A stretch of DNA of 64,000 nucleotides from positions 1,261-65,260 of the forward strand of contig NZ_LMFZ01000001.1 of the NCBI RefSeq assembly GCF_001427305.1, in the 5' to 3' direction. Shown piece by piece: positions 27,553 to 36,089 of this stretch. Every line of letters starts with the position of its first letter. The first letter of the stretch is position 1. The notes under the pieces are model-generated. The model was not told where the DNA came from and did no database searches. It saw nothing but the letters and a program-made list of their open reading frames with translations. The translations under genes and the position numbers were made by a program. This DNA comes from Duganella sp. Root1480D1 (lineage in GTDB: Bacteria > Pseudomonadota > Gammaproteobacteria > Burkholderiales > Burkholderiaceae_D).

Positions 27553-29182
27553 ACACGACGGCACCCCAGCCAATACCGCCGGTGCTCCCCTGCCCCAGCC
27601 CCAGGTCGACAAGGCCAGCCACTGGCTGCCTTCGCTGGTGTGGTTGGTGCCGCTGCTGGCGGCGTTGATCGGCATCGGCCTGGTGGCCAAATCCTACTTC
27701 GACGAAGGACCAACGGTGGTGGTCAGTTTCCGCAGCGGCGAGGGACTGGAAGCCGGCAAGACCAAGGTGAAATACAAGGACGTGGACGTCGGCCAGGTGC
27801 GCGCCATTTCGCTCTCGCCGGACCTGAGCAAAGTGCTGGTAACCATCGACATGAACAAGGACGCGCGCCGTTTCACCGCCTCCGATACCCGCTTCTGGGT
27901 AGTCAAGCCCCGAATCGGCGTGAGCGGCGTCTCCGGGCTCGGCACGCTGCTGTCCGGCGCCTACATCGGCGTCGACGCCGGCAAATCGAAGGAAAGCAGC
28001 CATGACTTCGTCGGCCTGGAAAAGGTGCCGCAGGTAGCAGGCGACCAGAAAGGCACGCACTACACCCTGCATGGCGAGTCGCTTGGATCTATCGATGCCG
28101 GTTCGCCCGTGTTTTACCGCCGCATCCCGGTCGGGCAGGTAATCAGCTATGACCTGGAAAATAACGGCCAGGGCGTGGCAATCCGGGTCTTCGTCAACGC
28201 GCCTTACGACCAATATGTCGGCAAGAACACGCGCTGGTGGCATGCCAGCGGCGTCGACCTGCAGCTCGACTCCGGCGGTTTCAAGCTGAATACGCAATCG
28301 GTGGCCGCGCTGCTGGTGGGCGGCATCGGATTCGAATCTGTCACCGGCCGCAAGCCGGACGCAGTAGCCCCCGCCAACACCGAATTCCCGCTGGCCGCCG
28401 ACCAGTCCCGCGCCATGCGCGAGCAGGATGGCGCACCGATTACGACGGTGTTCTACTTCAACCAGTCGCTGCGCGGCCTCTCGCCCGGCGCACCGGTCGA
28501 CTTCCGCGGCATTGTGCTGGGCGAGGTGCGTTCGGTGGGCGTCGAGTACGACCCGGTCAAGAAGGACTTCCGCATGCCGGTCACGGTGGACATGTACCCA
28601 GGCCGCCTGGGCCGCCGCTTCCAGGAGACCGTGACCGACGACAAGGACCGCAACGCCGGCCCGCTGGTCCTGGAACGCATGGTCAGCCACGGCCTGCGCG
28701 GCCAGCTCCGCACCGGCAACCTGCTGACCGGCCAACTGTATATCGCGCTGGACTTCTTCCCCAACGCGGCGGCGGTCAAGCTGGACATGAATGCCTACCC
28801 GGTCGAAGTGCCGACGGTGCCCAATGCGCTGGACGAATTGCAGGCGCAGATCGCCAGCATCGCACGCAAACTGGATAAGGTGCCGTTCGACCAGATCGGC
28901 AACAACCTGCGCGACTCGCTGAAGAGCGCCGACAACCTGTTCAAGAAAGTCGACTCGCAGATCGTTCCGGAACTGCAGTCCACGCTGGGTGAAGCGCGCC
29001 AGACCTTCGGCGCGGCGCAGCAGGTGCTGCAACAGGATTCGCCAGTGCAGTCCGATCTGCGCTCAGCCTTGCAGCAACTGACGCAAACGCTGCAATCGCT
29101 TAACGAGCTGTCCGATTACCTGCAGCGCCATCCGGAAGCGCTGATCCGCGCCAAACCCCAGCCCGCGAAGGAGAACAAATGA
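27545..29182 (+). CDS. pqiB: PqiB/LetB-type MCE protein
   Basis: A 545-residue protein with an N-terminal anchor (LPSLVWLVPLLAALIGIGLVA) and three MCE (MlaD) domains in tandem at about 40-140, 155-260 and 285-400. A C-terminal alpha-helical region follows (LDELQAQIASIARKLDKV to TLQSLNELSDYLQRHPEALIR). Three MCE domains match PqiB, which forms a needle-like tunnel across the periplasm. ATG at 27545 with GGAGAAAAAC upstream is preferred to the ATG four codons earlier. Its stop overlaps the lipoprotein gene. Confidence 0.93.
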   Translation: MPEHDGTPANTAGAPLPQPQVDKASHWLPSLVWLVPLLAALIGIGLVAKSYFDEGPTVVVSFRSGEGLEAGKTKVKYKDVDVGQVRAISLSPDLSKVLVTIDMNKDARRFTASDTRFWVVKPRIGVSGVSGLGTLLSGAYIGVDAGKSKESSHDFVGLEKVPQVAGDQKGTHYTLHGESLGSIDAGSPVFYRRIPVGQVISYDLENNGQGVAIRVFVNAPYDQYVGKNTRWWHASGVDLQLDSGGFKLNTQSVAALLVGGIGFESVTGRKPDAVAPANTEFPLAADQSRAMREQDGAPITTVFYFNQSLRGLSPGAPVDFRGIVLGEVRSVGVEYDPVKKDFRMPVTVDMYPGRLGRRFQETVTDDKDRNAGPLVLERMVSHGLRGQLRTGNLLTGQLYIALDFFPNAAAVKLDMNAYPVEVPTVPNALDELQAQIASIARKLDKVPFDQIGNNLRDSLKSADNLFKKVDSQIVPELQSTLGEARQTFGAAQQVLQQDSPVQSDLRSALQQLTQTLQSLNELSDYLQRHPEALIRAKPQPAKENK

Positions 29183-29781
29183 TGCGCTGGCATGTCCTGT
29201 CAGGTAGTGTAGTGCTTGCATTGTCGCTGGCCGGCTGCGCAAGCCCGCCGCCGGAACGCTTCTATAGCCTCAGCAACGGCATGGCCGCTGCCGCCAGCTT
29301 GCCCGATCCCGGCTACTACATCGAGGTGCAAAACGTGACGGTGCCGCAGCAGGTGGCGCGCAGCCAGCTGGTCGTGACGTCCGGCGAGGGACGCATCGAC
29401 CTGCTGGAACAGGAACGCTGGTCTTCGCCCCCGGCGTCGGAAATCGGGCAGGCGCTGTCGCTGGCGATCTCCGGCGAACTGGGCGCCATCGATGTCTTCC
29501 GCACCCAGCCTCCGGAAAAGGCCACGGTCTACCGCATCAGCACCAATGTGCAGCGCTTTGAATCGGCACCCGGCAAATATGCGCTGCTGGATGCCGTCTG
29601 GAGCGTGCGGCTGGCAGGCAGCGCGCAAGTCCTGACTTGCCGCAGTACCGCACGTGAAGAAGTGGCGGCCGGCTACGATGCCCTGGTGATGGGCCATCGC
29701 CGCGCAGTGGCCCGGGTTGCAGCCGATATCGCCAAGGCCGTGCGCAGCCAGGCGGCAGGCAAGGCGGCTTGCCCGGCTTAA
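29179..29781 (+). CDS. pqiC: PqiC-type outer-membrane lipoprotein (ABC-type transport auxiliary)
   Basis: A 200-residue lipoprotein with lipobox LAGC (Cys at about 19) after a short signal. The body (FYSLSNG, VQNVTVPQQVARSQLVVTSGEGRI, ERWSSPPASEIGQALSLAI) matches the DUF330/PqiC family that anchors the PqiB tunnel at the outer membrane. It overlaps pqiB by 4 bp. Its stop abuts the stop of the convergent gene with no space for a terminator. Confidence 0.9.
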   Translation: MMRWHVLSGSVVLALSLAGCASPPPERFYSLSNGMAAAASLPDPGYYIEVQNVTVPQQVARSQLVVTSGEGRIDLLEQERWSSPPASEIGQALSLAISGELGAIDVFRTQPPEKATVYRISTNVQRFESAPGKYALLDAVWSVRLAGSAQVLTCRSTAREEVAAGYDALVMGHRRAVARVAADIAKAVRSQAAGKAACPA

Positions 29782-30609
29782 CTACCCTTGACTGCCAGGC
29801 TCGCTGCCTGATTTCTCGATCAGGATCCTGGTGGCCTCGCGGCGCAGTGCACTGTCCTTGCCTTCGCCCTCACCGCCGATTTCTCGCATCGTGGCCGACA
29901 TATGCGCACCTGCGGCCATGGTGCCGACAGTGCGCACGGCCGCACCGACCAGCGGCGCGCCGGGGAATGGCAGCATGCTGATCGCGGTGGCGCCGAGGTG
30001 CACGGCAGCAGTTCCTGCCGCCGTTGCCTTCGCTTCGAATTTCATCCTGTCCTGCATTGCGCTGCTTACTTCGTCGATGCCTTCCTTGCTGGTGGTCGCT
30101 GCCGCGTAGGCGGCGTCGCCAGCCTTCTTCGCGCTCTCGATCATCCTGGCGGGGTCGAAATTATCCACTGCGTCTTTCACGGCAGCTTTGCCAAGCCGGG
30201 CCGCATCATCCGTTGTGAGCGGCGCGTGTCCGCTGACCATCTTCGCCGCGCCAAACGTGGCTTTGGCATCGTCCTGGATGCGTTCCTTGAGCTGCTTGAG
30301 TTCTTCCGCCGTAAAGACGGGATTCTGCGCCACCATCTTTGCATCCTCGCCTAGCTGCTGCATCTTTCCCAACTGCCCATGGATTCCGCTGGAGAACGGC
30401 GAGTCATTCATGGGACCGCGAATGGCGCCGCTGAGCCTGCCCAGGCGCTCATTGCCGGTGCCGGACTGCTGGACCGCATGCGGCGGCCTTTGCGGCAGGG
30501 CCTGCGGCTGCGGCTGCGATTGCTGCTGAGCTTCGTTGCGATGGGCCAGCCGATCCAGCACGGCGCCTGCGGCAGCGCTGCCTGCAGCGATTGCGACTCT
30601 ACTTAGCAT
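29782..30609 (-). CDS. Candidate type III secreted protein, Ala-rich, 275 aa
   Basis: No family is recognised. The N-terminus is followed by a Gln/Pro-rich low-complexity stretch (about 30-50), typical of disordered secretion signals. A helical middle part follows, then a hydrophobic segment near 205-245 (AAVHLGATAISMLPFPGAPLV...) that could enter membranes. ATG at 30609 with AAAGGA upstream is chosen over an earlier ATG. The key evidence is the hrp box 36 bp upstream and the divergent chaperone/effector unit. It could be an effector, a translocator-associated protein or a HrpL-regulated accessory protein. Confidence 0.65.
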   Translation of the reverse strand: MLSRVAIAAGSAAAGAVLDRLAHRNEAQQQSQPQPQALPQRPPHAVQQSGTGNERLGRLSGAIRGPMNDSPFSSGIHGQLGKMQQLGEDAKMVAQNPVFTAEELKQLKERIQDDAKATFGAAKMVSGHAPLTTDDAARLGKAAVKDAVDNFDPARMIESAKKAGDAAYAAATTSKEGIDEVSSAMQDRMKFEAKATAAGTAAVHLGATAISMLPFPGAPLVGAAVRTVGTMAAGAHMSATMREIGGEGEGKDSALRREATRILIEKSGSEPGSQG

Positions 30610-30645
30610 GATGCGTCCTTTCGTTCGGTGACGAGGCATTTACCA

Positions 30646-30673
30646 TCAGTGCCGCAGCAGGCCGGAAAGTTCC
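30646..30673 (-). promoter_or_regulatory. hrp box upstream of candidate effector 29782-30609
   Basis: On the minus strand: GGAACT-N15-GCACTGA against GGAACC-N15/16-CCACNNA, one mismatch in each half. It ends 36 nt before the ATG, like the other boxes here. Confidence 0.6.
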
Positions 30674-30687
30674 CCGCCATTTCCATT

Positions 30688-30715
30688 GGAACCAGCGCCG
30701 CGCATTCCCTACTCA
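30688..30715 (+). promoter_or_regulatory. hrp box upstream of chaperone/effector operon
   Basis: GGAACC-N15-CTACTCA. The -35 half is perfect and the -10 half has one mismatch to CCACNNA. It lies 42 nt before the ATG at 30758, back to back with the minus-strand box at 30646. Confidence 0.75.
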
Positions 30716-30757
30716 TCTCCAGCATCGCGTCCCCCAACCCATCACTGGAGAGTGAAC

Positions 30758-31270
30758 ATGAGCATCGACGTTTACCGCAACCTGATCAACCAGATTTGCG
30801 AACACGCGCAAATCCCCGACCCGCGCGCCCTGTATGACAAGGCCGAACTCAATATCGGTGGTACCCAGTTCCTGCTGCGCCACGGCGGCGAGCAGGCGCC
30901 GCACATCGTCAACATCTATTGCGGCCTGGGTCCGCTGCCTGCGGAATCCCGCGAGCTGGTGCTGCAAAGGCTGCTGGAAACCAACCTGTTGATGGCCGGT
31001 TCCGGCCATACCGCCACGTTCGGCTACAACGCCGAAATCAAGCAGGTCGTCCTGTATTGCATGCTGCCGCTGGACCAGTCCAGCGGCATGCTCACCCTGG
31101 CCATGCTGCGCCACTTCGCGGCCGTGGCCGAGCAATGGCGCACCACCTGGTTCCTCGACGACAAGGAAACCTCGAACGACAGCGGCGCCAAGGCCGCGCA
31201 AGGCGGGCGCTCGCGCCTCGATGTGCAGTTGCGCCAGTCCGGCAACGGAGCAGAGAGCAGCCCGGCGTAA
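30758..31270 (+). CDS. CesT-family type III secretion chaperone
   Basis: A 170-residue acidic protein with the class I chaperone fold: an N-terminal helix (VYRNLINQICEHAQI), strands (AELNIGGTQFLLRHGG, HIVNIYCGLGPLP), then ESRELVLQRLLETNLLMAGSGHTATFGYN, the typical CesT block. It continues through a late helix (LRHFAAVAEQWRTTW) and a charged tail. It should bind the N-terminal region of a secreted partner in the cytoplasm. The obvious partner is the 744-residue product starting 56 bp downstream. ATG at 30758 follows GGAGAGTGAAC. An hrp box precedes it. Confidence 0.88.
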   Translation: MSIDVYRNLINQICEHAQIPDPRALYDKAELNIGGTQFLLRHGGEQAPHIVNIYCGLGPLPAESRELVLQRLLETNLLMAGSGHTATFGYNAEIKQVVLYCMLPLDQSSGMLTLAMLRHFAAVAEQWRTTWFLDDKETSNDSGAKAAQGGRSRLDVQLRQSGNGAESSPA

Positions 31271-31326
31271 AGCACCCCGCGCCTGTTCATTCGCCTTTCC
31301 TTTTCATTTGTTCCGAAGGAGTTCCC

Positions 31327-33561
31327 ATGTTTGGAAATTTCCCCGGCATCGCCTCGCTGAACAACACGATCGCGTTGCACCAATGGCTGCAGAACCAGAA
31401 CCAGCCCAACCCGGGCCAGGGCGCCCTCCCCGTCAGGCACGCACCGACCAACCAGAGCCTGCAACCCTCTTCGAGTGCGCAGCCTGGCAGCCCTGCGCAT
31501 ACCGGCGCGAACGCGCACGCCAAGCTGCCGCCCGATATCCAGAAGATAGCCGACGCCCTTGTTGCGCGCGACGCCGAACTGGCGGCCGTAAAAGGCCCTT
31601 TGCTGGAGGACCTTGATCGCCAGGGGCCACTCGACCTCAATATACTGGGTCGCCAGTTTGCACTGGAAGGCCAGGCCCTGCGCGGCAGCCTGGGCAAGGA
31701 AGCACTGGACAGCCTCGCTTCCGGCGCGGTGCTGCAGCGCGCAGTATCGGGCCACGTGGCGCCCGGCATGCACGGCGCCGTCAGCGAAGAAACGCTCGAC
31801 GCCATCATCAACCCGGAAGGCCAACCGGAATTGCCGCCGCCGCTACCGCCCGAGGCGCTGGCGACGATCGCCCCCGGCCTGGGCGCCGCCGGTTCCGTCA
31901 CGCTCGAAGCGAACCGCGCCACGGCGCTCGACTCGGCATACCGGCACGTGATCGCCAAGCTGGAGGCGGACGACCCGCGCGACCAGGCCATGATCGACAA
32001 CGTCAAGCTGAGCCAGATGGCATTCAAGGTCCGCGTTGCCGGCCGGGAGAACGAGCTCGAACTGACAGCGCTCGCCTGCCAGATCGACATGGAAAAAGCA
32101 TCGAACAAGGTCCCCTTGCCGGGCGTCAGGGGCGAAGCAAAGCGCGAGGAGGATACGGCAAAGGCCAAGCCCAAGCTGGACGCGGCGAAAGCGGAATTGA
32201 AGGAGTTCCACCAGGCCAGTAACCTGATCCTGCATGCCGAGCACCTGGAGAGCCTGAAAAGCCGCGCCATCAATATCAAGGAACAGGGCCTGAAGGAAAA
32301 CCTGCCCAAGATCGCCAAAGTCGCCATCGGCCAAGGCTTGCCGCAAGCGGTTTCCTCGGCCGCGCACTGGGGCTATGCCCGCAACGCCGCACTCCTGGCC
32401 TCGACTGCCGCCCTGCACGGAAACGTCAATCGTCCCGCCGAACTGGTGGCCGGCGTTCTCGCACAGGCCTTCGCGCTGGGGACGGCGCACAAGCTGGTCG
32501 GCGACATTGCACGCGATGGCCTGCACAGCCTCACCGAGCTTGGGGGATGGATACGCCCCATCGAAACGGTGCAGGCCGAAGTCTACTTCCCGGACGCACC
32601 GCGCATCGAGTTCAACGGCCAGGGCAAGCTGCACGTGCACTCCGACGACGAACACGCTGCACTGAACGGCGACAGCGTCCACGATCGGAAGGAATTCCAG
32701 GACAAGACGCTCAAGGGCGGCTTTGGCACCCTCAAGGGCGATCTCGCCGGCTTCGCCTCGTTCGCCTCCGCCAACGCGATCCGCGACGCGCTGGCGAATG
32801 CGACGGAGCTGGCCAACTCGATCCATGCCAGAGCATCGGCCTCCTTTGCCGGCGGCGGCTCGATGGCGACCATCCAGAACCTGATCGCCTTGTCCGACCA
32901 CCACGACGGCCTGCCCACGCGCGTGTTTGCCAAGCATACCAATCCACGTTCGGCCTTGCAGCGCATGTTGAATTCGTCGCAAAAGCTGGACCTGACCCAA
33001 TCGGCCAACCGGGTCGATTTGTACAGCAGGATCTGGGGCGCCGGTGTCGGCATGACCATGGCCACTGCCCTCCAGACCTACGCCAGCGAAGCCTTGGACC
33101 GTGCCCGCGATCCGAACGGCGGCAACGCCGCCAACCGGCTTTGCCACGCCGTGCTGGAAGGATTCAAGTCCTACCTGACCTTGATGCCTTTCTTCGCCGG
33201 CATCGTCGCGGAAACGGAGGGCAAGAAACTCAATCCAGCCGGCACCTCGGCCTTGACCAATCGCGTCCTGTCCGGGCCCCTGAACGCCGCCTCGCCGTTC
33301 TACCTCAAGGACGGGGCCAAGGCGACGCACACCGCGCCGGAGGGCAGCCTGAACCGCCTTCCGCAGGGCGCCCATAACGTACTGCGCGGTATTACATCGA
33401 CGCCAGCCCAGGCCGGTGCCGTGCTGACCGAGAAAACCGGCCAGCTCGCAGCCAACGCGATCAAAGGCACGGTCAAGCTGCCGGGCAAGGCCATCGAGGC
33501 AATGCGGAACAGACAGCCGCCGCCCGACGAAGAGCAAGGCCGCAACGCGCAGCAGCCATAA
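31327..33561 (+). CDS. Large candidate T3SS effector or translocator, 744 aa
   Basis: No domain is recognised with confidence. Residues 1-70 are Asn/Gln/Ser/Pro-rich and look disordered, as expected for a type III signal plus chaperone-binding region. The rest is mostly helical with moderately hydrophobic segments near 335-385, 555-575 and 620-640. It may relate distantly to HopD/XopB-type effectors or HrpK-type translocators, but I cannot show it. It lies behind a CesT chaperone in an hrp-boxed operon and has a strong AAGGAG ribosome site and a downstream terminator. These together make a secreted substrate likely. Confidence 0.72.
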   Translation: MFGNFPGIASLNNTIALHQWLQNQNQPNPGQGALPVRHAPTNQSLQPSSSAQPGSPAHTGANAHAKLPPDIQKIADALVARDAELAAVKGPLLEDLDRQGPLDLNILGRQFALEGQALRGSLGKEALDSLASGAVLQRAVSGHVAPGMHGAVSEETLDAIINPEGQPELPPPLPPEALATIAPGLGAAGSVTLEANRATALDSAYRHVIAKLEADDPRDQAMIDNVKLSQMAFKVRVAGRENELELTALACQIDMEKASNKVPLPGVRGEAKREEDTAKAKPKLDAAKAELKEFHQASNLILHAEHLESLKSRAINIKEQGLKENLPKIAKVAIGQGLPQAVSSAAHWGYARNAALLASTAALHGNVNRPAELVAGVLAQAFALGTAHKLVGDIARDGLHSLTELGGWIRPIETVQAEVYFPDAPRIEFNGQGKLHVHSDDEHAALNGDSVHDRKEFQDKTLKGGFGTLKGDLAGFASFASANAIRDALANATELANSIHARASASFAGGGSMATIQNLIALSDHHDGLPTRVFAKHTNPRSALQRMLNSSQKLDLTQSANRVDLYSRIWGAGVGMTMATALQTYASEALDRARDPNGGNAANRLCHAVLEGFKSYLTLMPFFAGIVAETEGKKLNPAGTSALTNRVLSGPLNAASPFYLKDGAKATHTAPEGSLNRLPQGAHNVLRGITSTPAQAGAVLTEKTGQLAANAIKGTVKLPGKAIEAMRNRQPPPDEEQGRNAQQP

Positions 33562-33570
33562 GGCAAAGCA

Positions 33571-33596
33571 AGGCCCGGCCAGCGCCGGGCCTTTTT
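33571..33596 (+). terminator. Rho-independent terminator of effector operon
   Basis: A 9-bp perfect stem AGGCCCGGC / GCCGGGCCT with loop CAGC followed by a T run (33592-33596). It starts 10 bp after the effector stop and separates it from the convergent PilT-like gene. Confidence 0.9.
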
Positions 33597-33603
33597 CGCC
33601 GTA

Positions 33604-34698
33604 TCAGCGGGTATTGCCCAGCATCTCGCGCAATTCCATGCGGTTGTAGGCAACGCGCAACGCATCGCGCGCACTGATCTCCTTGCGCGCAACCAGTTGC
33701 TGCAGCACTTCGTTCAGCGGCCGCGACATGCTGTCTTCCTTGCGCTTCATATAGTCGCTGATCATGTGCAGCTTGTCCGGATCGACGATGTAGGGCGCGA
33801 TCTGCTGGTTATGGTTGAACACCATTTCGCTGGCCAGCACATAATTCTCGCCATTTTCGGACGGCAGCAGGCTCTGGAAAATGACGCCGATCAGGGAGCT
33901 GGCCAGCATGGCCGAGCGCTGGGCGCGCTGGTCGACCGGGAAGAAGCTGAGCAGCTTGCTGATGGCGCCGACCGCATTCCCCGTATGCATGGTGGCCAGC
34001 ACCAGGTGGCCGGACTCGCCGGCATGCAGCACGGTTTCGGCCGTGTCGTAATCGCGGATCTCGCCCACCATCAGCACGTCCGGCTTCTGCCGCAAGGCTT
34101 CGCGCAGGCCGCTGGAGAAGCTGGCGGTATCGACTGGCACCTCCTTTTGCGAAATGATCGACTGCTTGCGCTGCAAGGTGTACTCGATCGGTTCTTCGAT
34201 GGTGACGATATGGCCGTTGCGATTGGTGTTGATATAGTCAAGCATGGAAGCGATCGTGGTGGTCTTGCCCGACCCGGTGGGGCCGGTCACCAGGATCAAG
34301 CCCTTGTTCGATTCCAGCATGGACCGCACATACGAGGGCAGGCCGGTGCGCTCCAGCGGCAGCGGATCCAGTGGCAGCCGGCGCACCGAGAGCGCTACCT
34401 TGGCGCCGGCGCCCAGGCGGTAGATATTGCAGCGCAGTCGGCAATTCTGCAACACGAAAGGACGGTCCAGCGCCTTCTCGACGATCTTGTCTTCCCAGTC
34501 CTCGTCGATACTGTCCAACAAAGGCCGCAACTCGCCCAGCGTCAGCGGCCCCTCATGGAACTGCTGCCAGCCGCGCGGCGTTTTCACCATGGCGGCAGCA
34601 CCCTGCTCCAGGTGGATATCGGAAAAGCTTTGCTGCCCGCTGACCAGCTGCATGAACTTCTGCTGGAAATCGCTGGCGCGCGAAGTATCGTTGGACAT
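33604..34698 (-). CDS. PilT-type pilus ATPase
   Basis: A 364-residue secretion/pilus ATPase. Walker A is GPTGSGKT at 139-146. An Asp-box/Walker B block reads MVGEIRDYDTAETVLHAGESGHLVLATMHT, with an N-terminal PAS-like domain and a C-terminal helical region (ISARDALRVAYNRMELREML). The length and absence of the CxxC zinc motif place it with retraction-type PilT/PilU rather than assembly ATPases. It lies beside an R64-like pilus operon that has its own assembly ATPase, so it may retract that pilus. ATG at 34698 after AGAGGTGAC is preferred to a GTG three codons earlier. Confidence 0.88.
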   Translation of the reverse strand: MSNDTSRASDFQQKFMQLVSGQQSFSDIHLEQGAAAMVKTPRGWQQFHEGPLTLGELRPLLDSIDEDWEDKIVEKALDRPFVLQNCRLRCNIYRLGAGAKVALSVRRLPLDPLPLERTGLPSYVRSMLESNKGLILVTGPTGSGKTTTIASMLDYINTNRNGHIVTIEEPIEYTLQRKQSIISQKEVPVDTASFSSGLREALRQKPDVLMVGEIRDYDTAETVLHAGESGHLVLATMHTGNAVGAISKLLSFFPVDQRAQRSAMLASSLIGVIFQSLLPSENGENYVLASEMVFNHNQQIAPYIVDPDKLHMISDYMKRKEDSMSRPLNEVLQQLVARKEISARDALRVAYNRMELREMLGNTR

Positions 34699-34900
34699 CG
34701 GGGTCACCTCTAAGATGAAAATGATTCTGGCTACGTAATTCTACACAGATGCGCATGCAAGGCACACCTCCGTTCCCCCTGCACTGGCGCCCGCACACAA
34801 TAGCGGAGCCGGCAGCAAAAATACAAGATTGTGTTTACTATTGCCAATTAAATTCTGATGGGCAGGTGCAGGCCGGAGTGACTATTAAGTTTGGACGAAC

Positions 34901-35590
34901 ATGAAGATCGCATGCCATATCCAAAGCGCTGAAGTCTACGAACTGGTTCACAGCGTGCTGCTGCGCGCCGGCTTCGACGTGCAGCGCTTTGCTTCGGAAA
35001 CAGCGTTGCTGCGGGGCGTGCGCCGCGACGACGTCGACCTGGTCCTGATCGACCTTGCCAGCGAACCGGACGCGGACAACAGCCTGCTGTCGTGGCTGAA
35101 CATGCGCACCGGCGATGCGACGCCAGTGATGATCCTGTCCCCCATGCGCAGCGCCGCACTGGCCGCTCTGGTGCTGAACGCCGGCGCCGACGAATTCGTG
35201 CCGCGTCCGGTCGAAGCGGTGGAACTGCTGGCGCGCACCAACGCGCTGTTGCGCCGCAGCGGCAACGCCCCGCAGCGGCGCAGCATCGAATACGCCGGCT
35301 ACAACCTGGAGCGAGACAGCGGGCGCCTGCAGTTCCTCGGCCAGCAAATCGAGCTGACCCCGCGCGAGTTCAGCATGGCCTGGCTGTTCTTTTCCTCCCC
35401 CGGTGTCTACATTTCGCGCAGCACCATCGGCGCCGTGATCTGGAGTACCGACAGCGAGGTGGCCGGCCGCACCATCGAACAGCACGTCTACAAGCTGCGC
35501 AAGAAACTGCAGGTCGGCGACAAGCGGGTCGTCATGATCCGCACCGCCTACACCCAGGGCTATCGCCTGGAACTGTGCACGCCGGAGTAG
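34901..35590 (+). CDS. OmpR-type response regulator with atypical receiver
   Basis: A 229-residue DNA-binding regulator. The receiver (1-120) keeps the phospho-site strand LVLIDLA but its first strand (MKIACHIQSAEV) lacks the usual acidic DD pair, so phosphorylation may be altered. The C-terminal winged helix (about 128-226) shows LTPREFSMAWLFFSSPGVYISRS, RTIEQHVYKLRKKL and YTQGYRL, all typical. No kinase gene is adjacent. It sits between the pilus operon and the PilT-type gene, close to T3SS genes, so regulation of either is plausible. OmpR-type HrpG proteins regulate T3SS in Xanthomonas and Ralstonia, but orthology is unproven. Confidence 0.85.
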   Translation: MKIACHIQSAEVYELVHSVLLRAGFDVQRFASETALLRGVRRDDVDLVLIDLASEPDADNSLLSWLNMRTGDATPVMILSPMRSAALAALVLNAGADEFVPRPVEAVELLARTNALLRRSGNAPQRRSIEYAGYNLERDSGRLQFLGQQIELTPREFSMAWLFFSSPGVYISRSTIGAVIWSTDSEVAGRTIEQHVYKLRKKLQVGDKRVVMIRTAYTQGYRLELCTPE

Positions 35591-35606
35591 CCCGGCCTGC
35601 CGGCGT

Positions 35607-36089
35607 TCAATATGCAGCATCGCTCGCGCCCCCGCCATCAGCCTGTTGCGCCAGCGCCGCCTCCGGCAGGTTCTTGCGTACCTTCAGCGCGTACTTGATC
35701 CGCTTGGCGGGATCGCGTGCGTTGTAAGCCCCCACCGCTTCCCAGGTCACACCCATGCGCTGCATGTTCTGCGCCAGTATCCAGGCGCCGACCTGGATGC
35801 TGGTGCAAGCGTCGTACAGGTCCTTCTCCTCCACGCCGTATTTGCGCAGCGTGGGCAGCCAGGAGCTGTTGATCTGCATCAGGCCGATATCGTAGCTGCC
35901 GTTCTTGTTGCGGTTGATGGCCGTGGGATTCAGGCCCGACTCGGTCTTGGCGATCGCGTACAACAAGTAGGGATTGACGCGATACCAGGTCGCAGCTTCT
36001 TCCCAGCAGGCCTGCGCCGGCAGGCTGGCCAGCGACAGGCATGCAGCCAGTGCCGCGGCGCGGCGCTTAATTCGGTGTGTAGTATCCAT
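35607..36089 (-). CDS. Lytic transglycosylase of pilus system
   Basis: A 160-residue secreted enzyme with a signal peptide (LAACLSLASLPAQA) and a SLT domain. The catalytic Glu is in IAKTESGLNPTAINRN, followed by SYDIGLMQINSSWLPTL and VGAYNAR. This is the IagB/VirB1 and R64-PilT (transglycosylase) family, which opens peptidoglycan for pilus or secretion apparatus assembly. It overlaps the PilV-like gene by 23 bp as last gene of the pilus operon. It could also serve the nearby T3SS. Confidence 0.92.
   Translation of the reverse strand: MDTTHRIKRRAAALAACLSLASLPAQACWEEAATWYRVNPYLLYAIAKTESGLNPTAINRNKNGSYDIGLMQINSSWLPTLRKYGVEEKDLYDACTSIQVGAWILAQNMQRMGVTWEAVGAYNARDPAKRIKYALKVRKNLPEAALAQQADGGGASDAAY

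Noticed and set aside
31843..33537. 564-codon minus-strand frame
   Set aside because: Antisense of the 744-aa effector candidate, which has the ribosome site, hrp-boxed operon and terminator.
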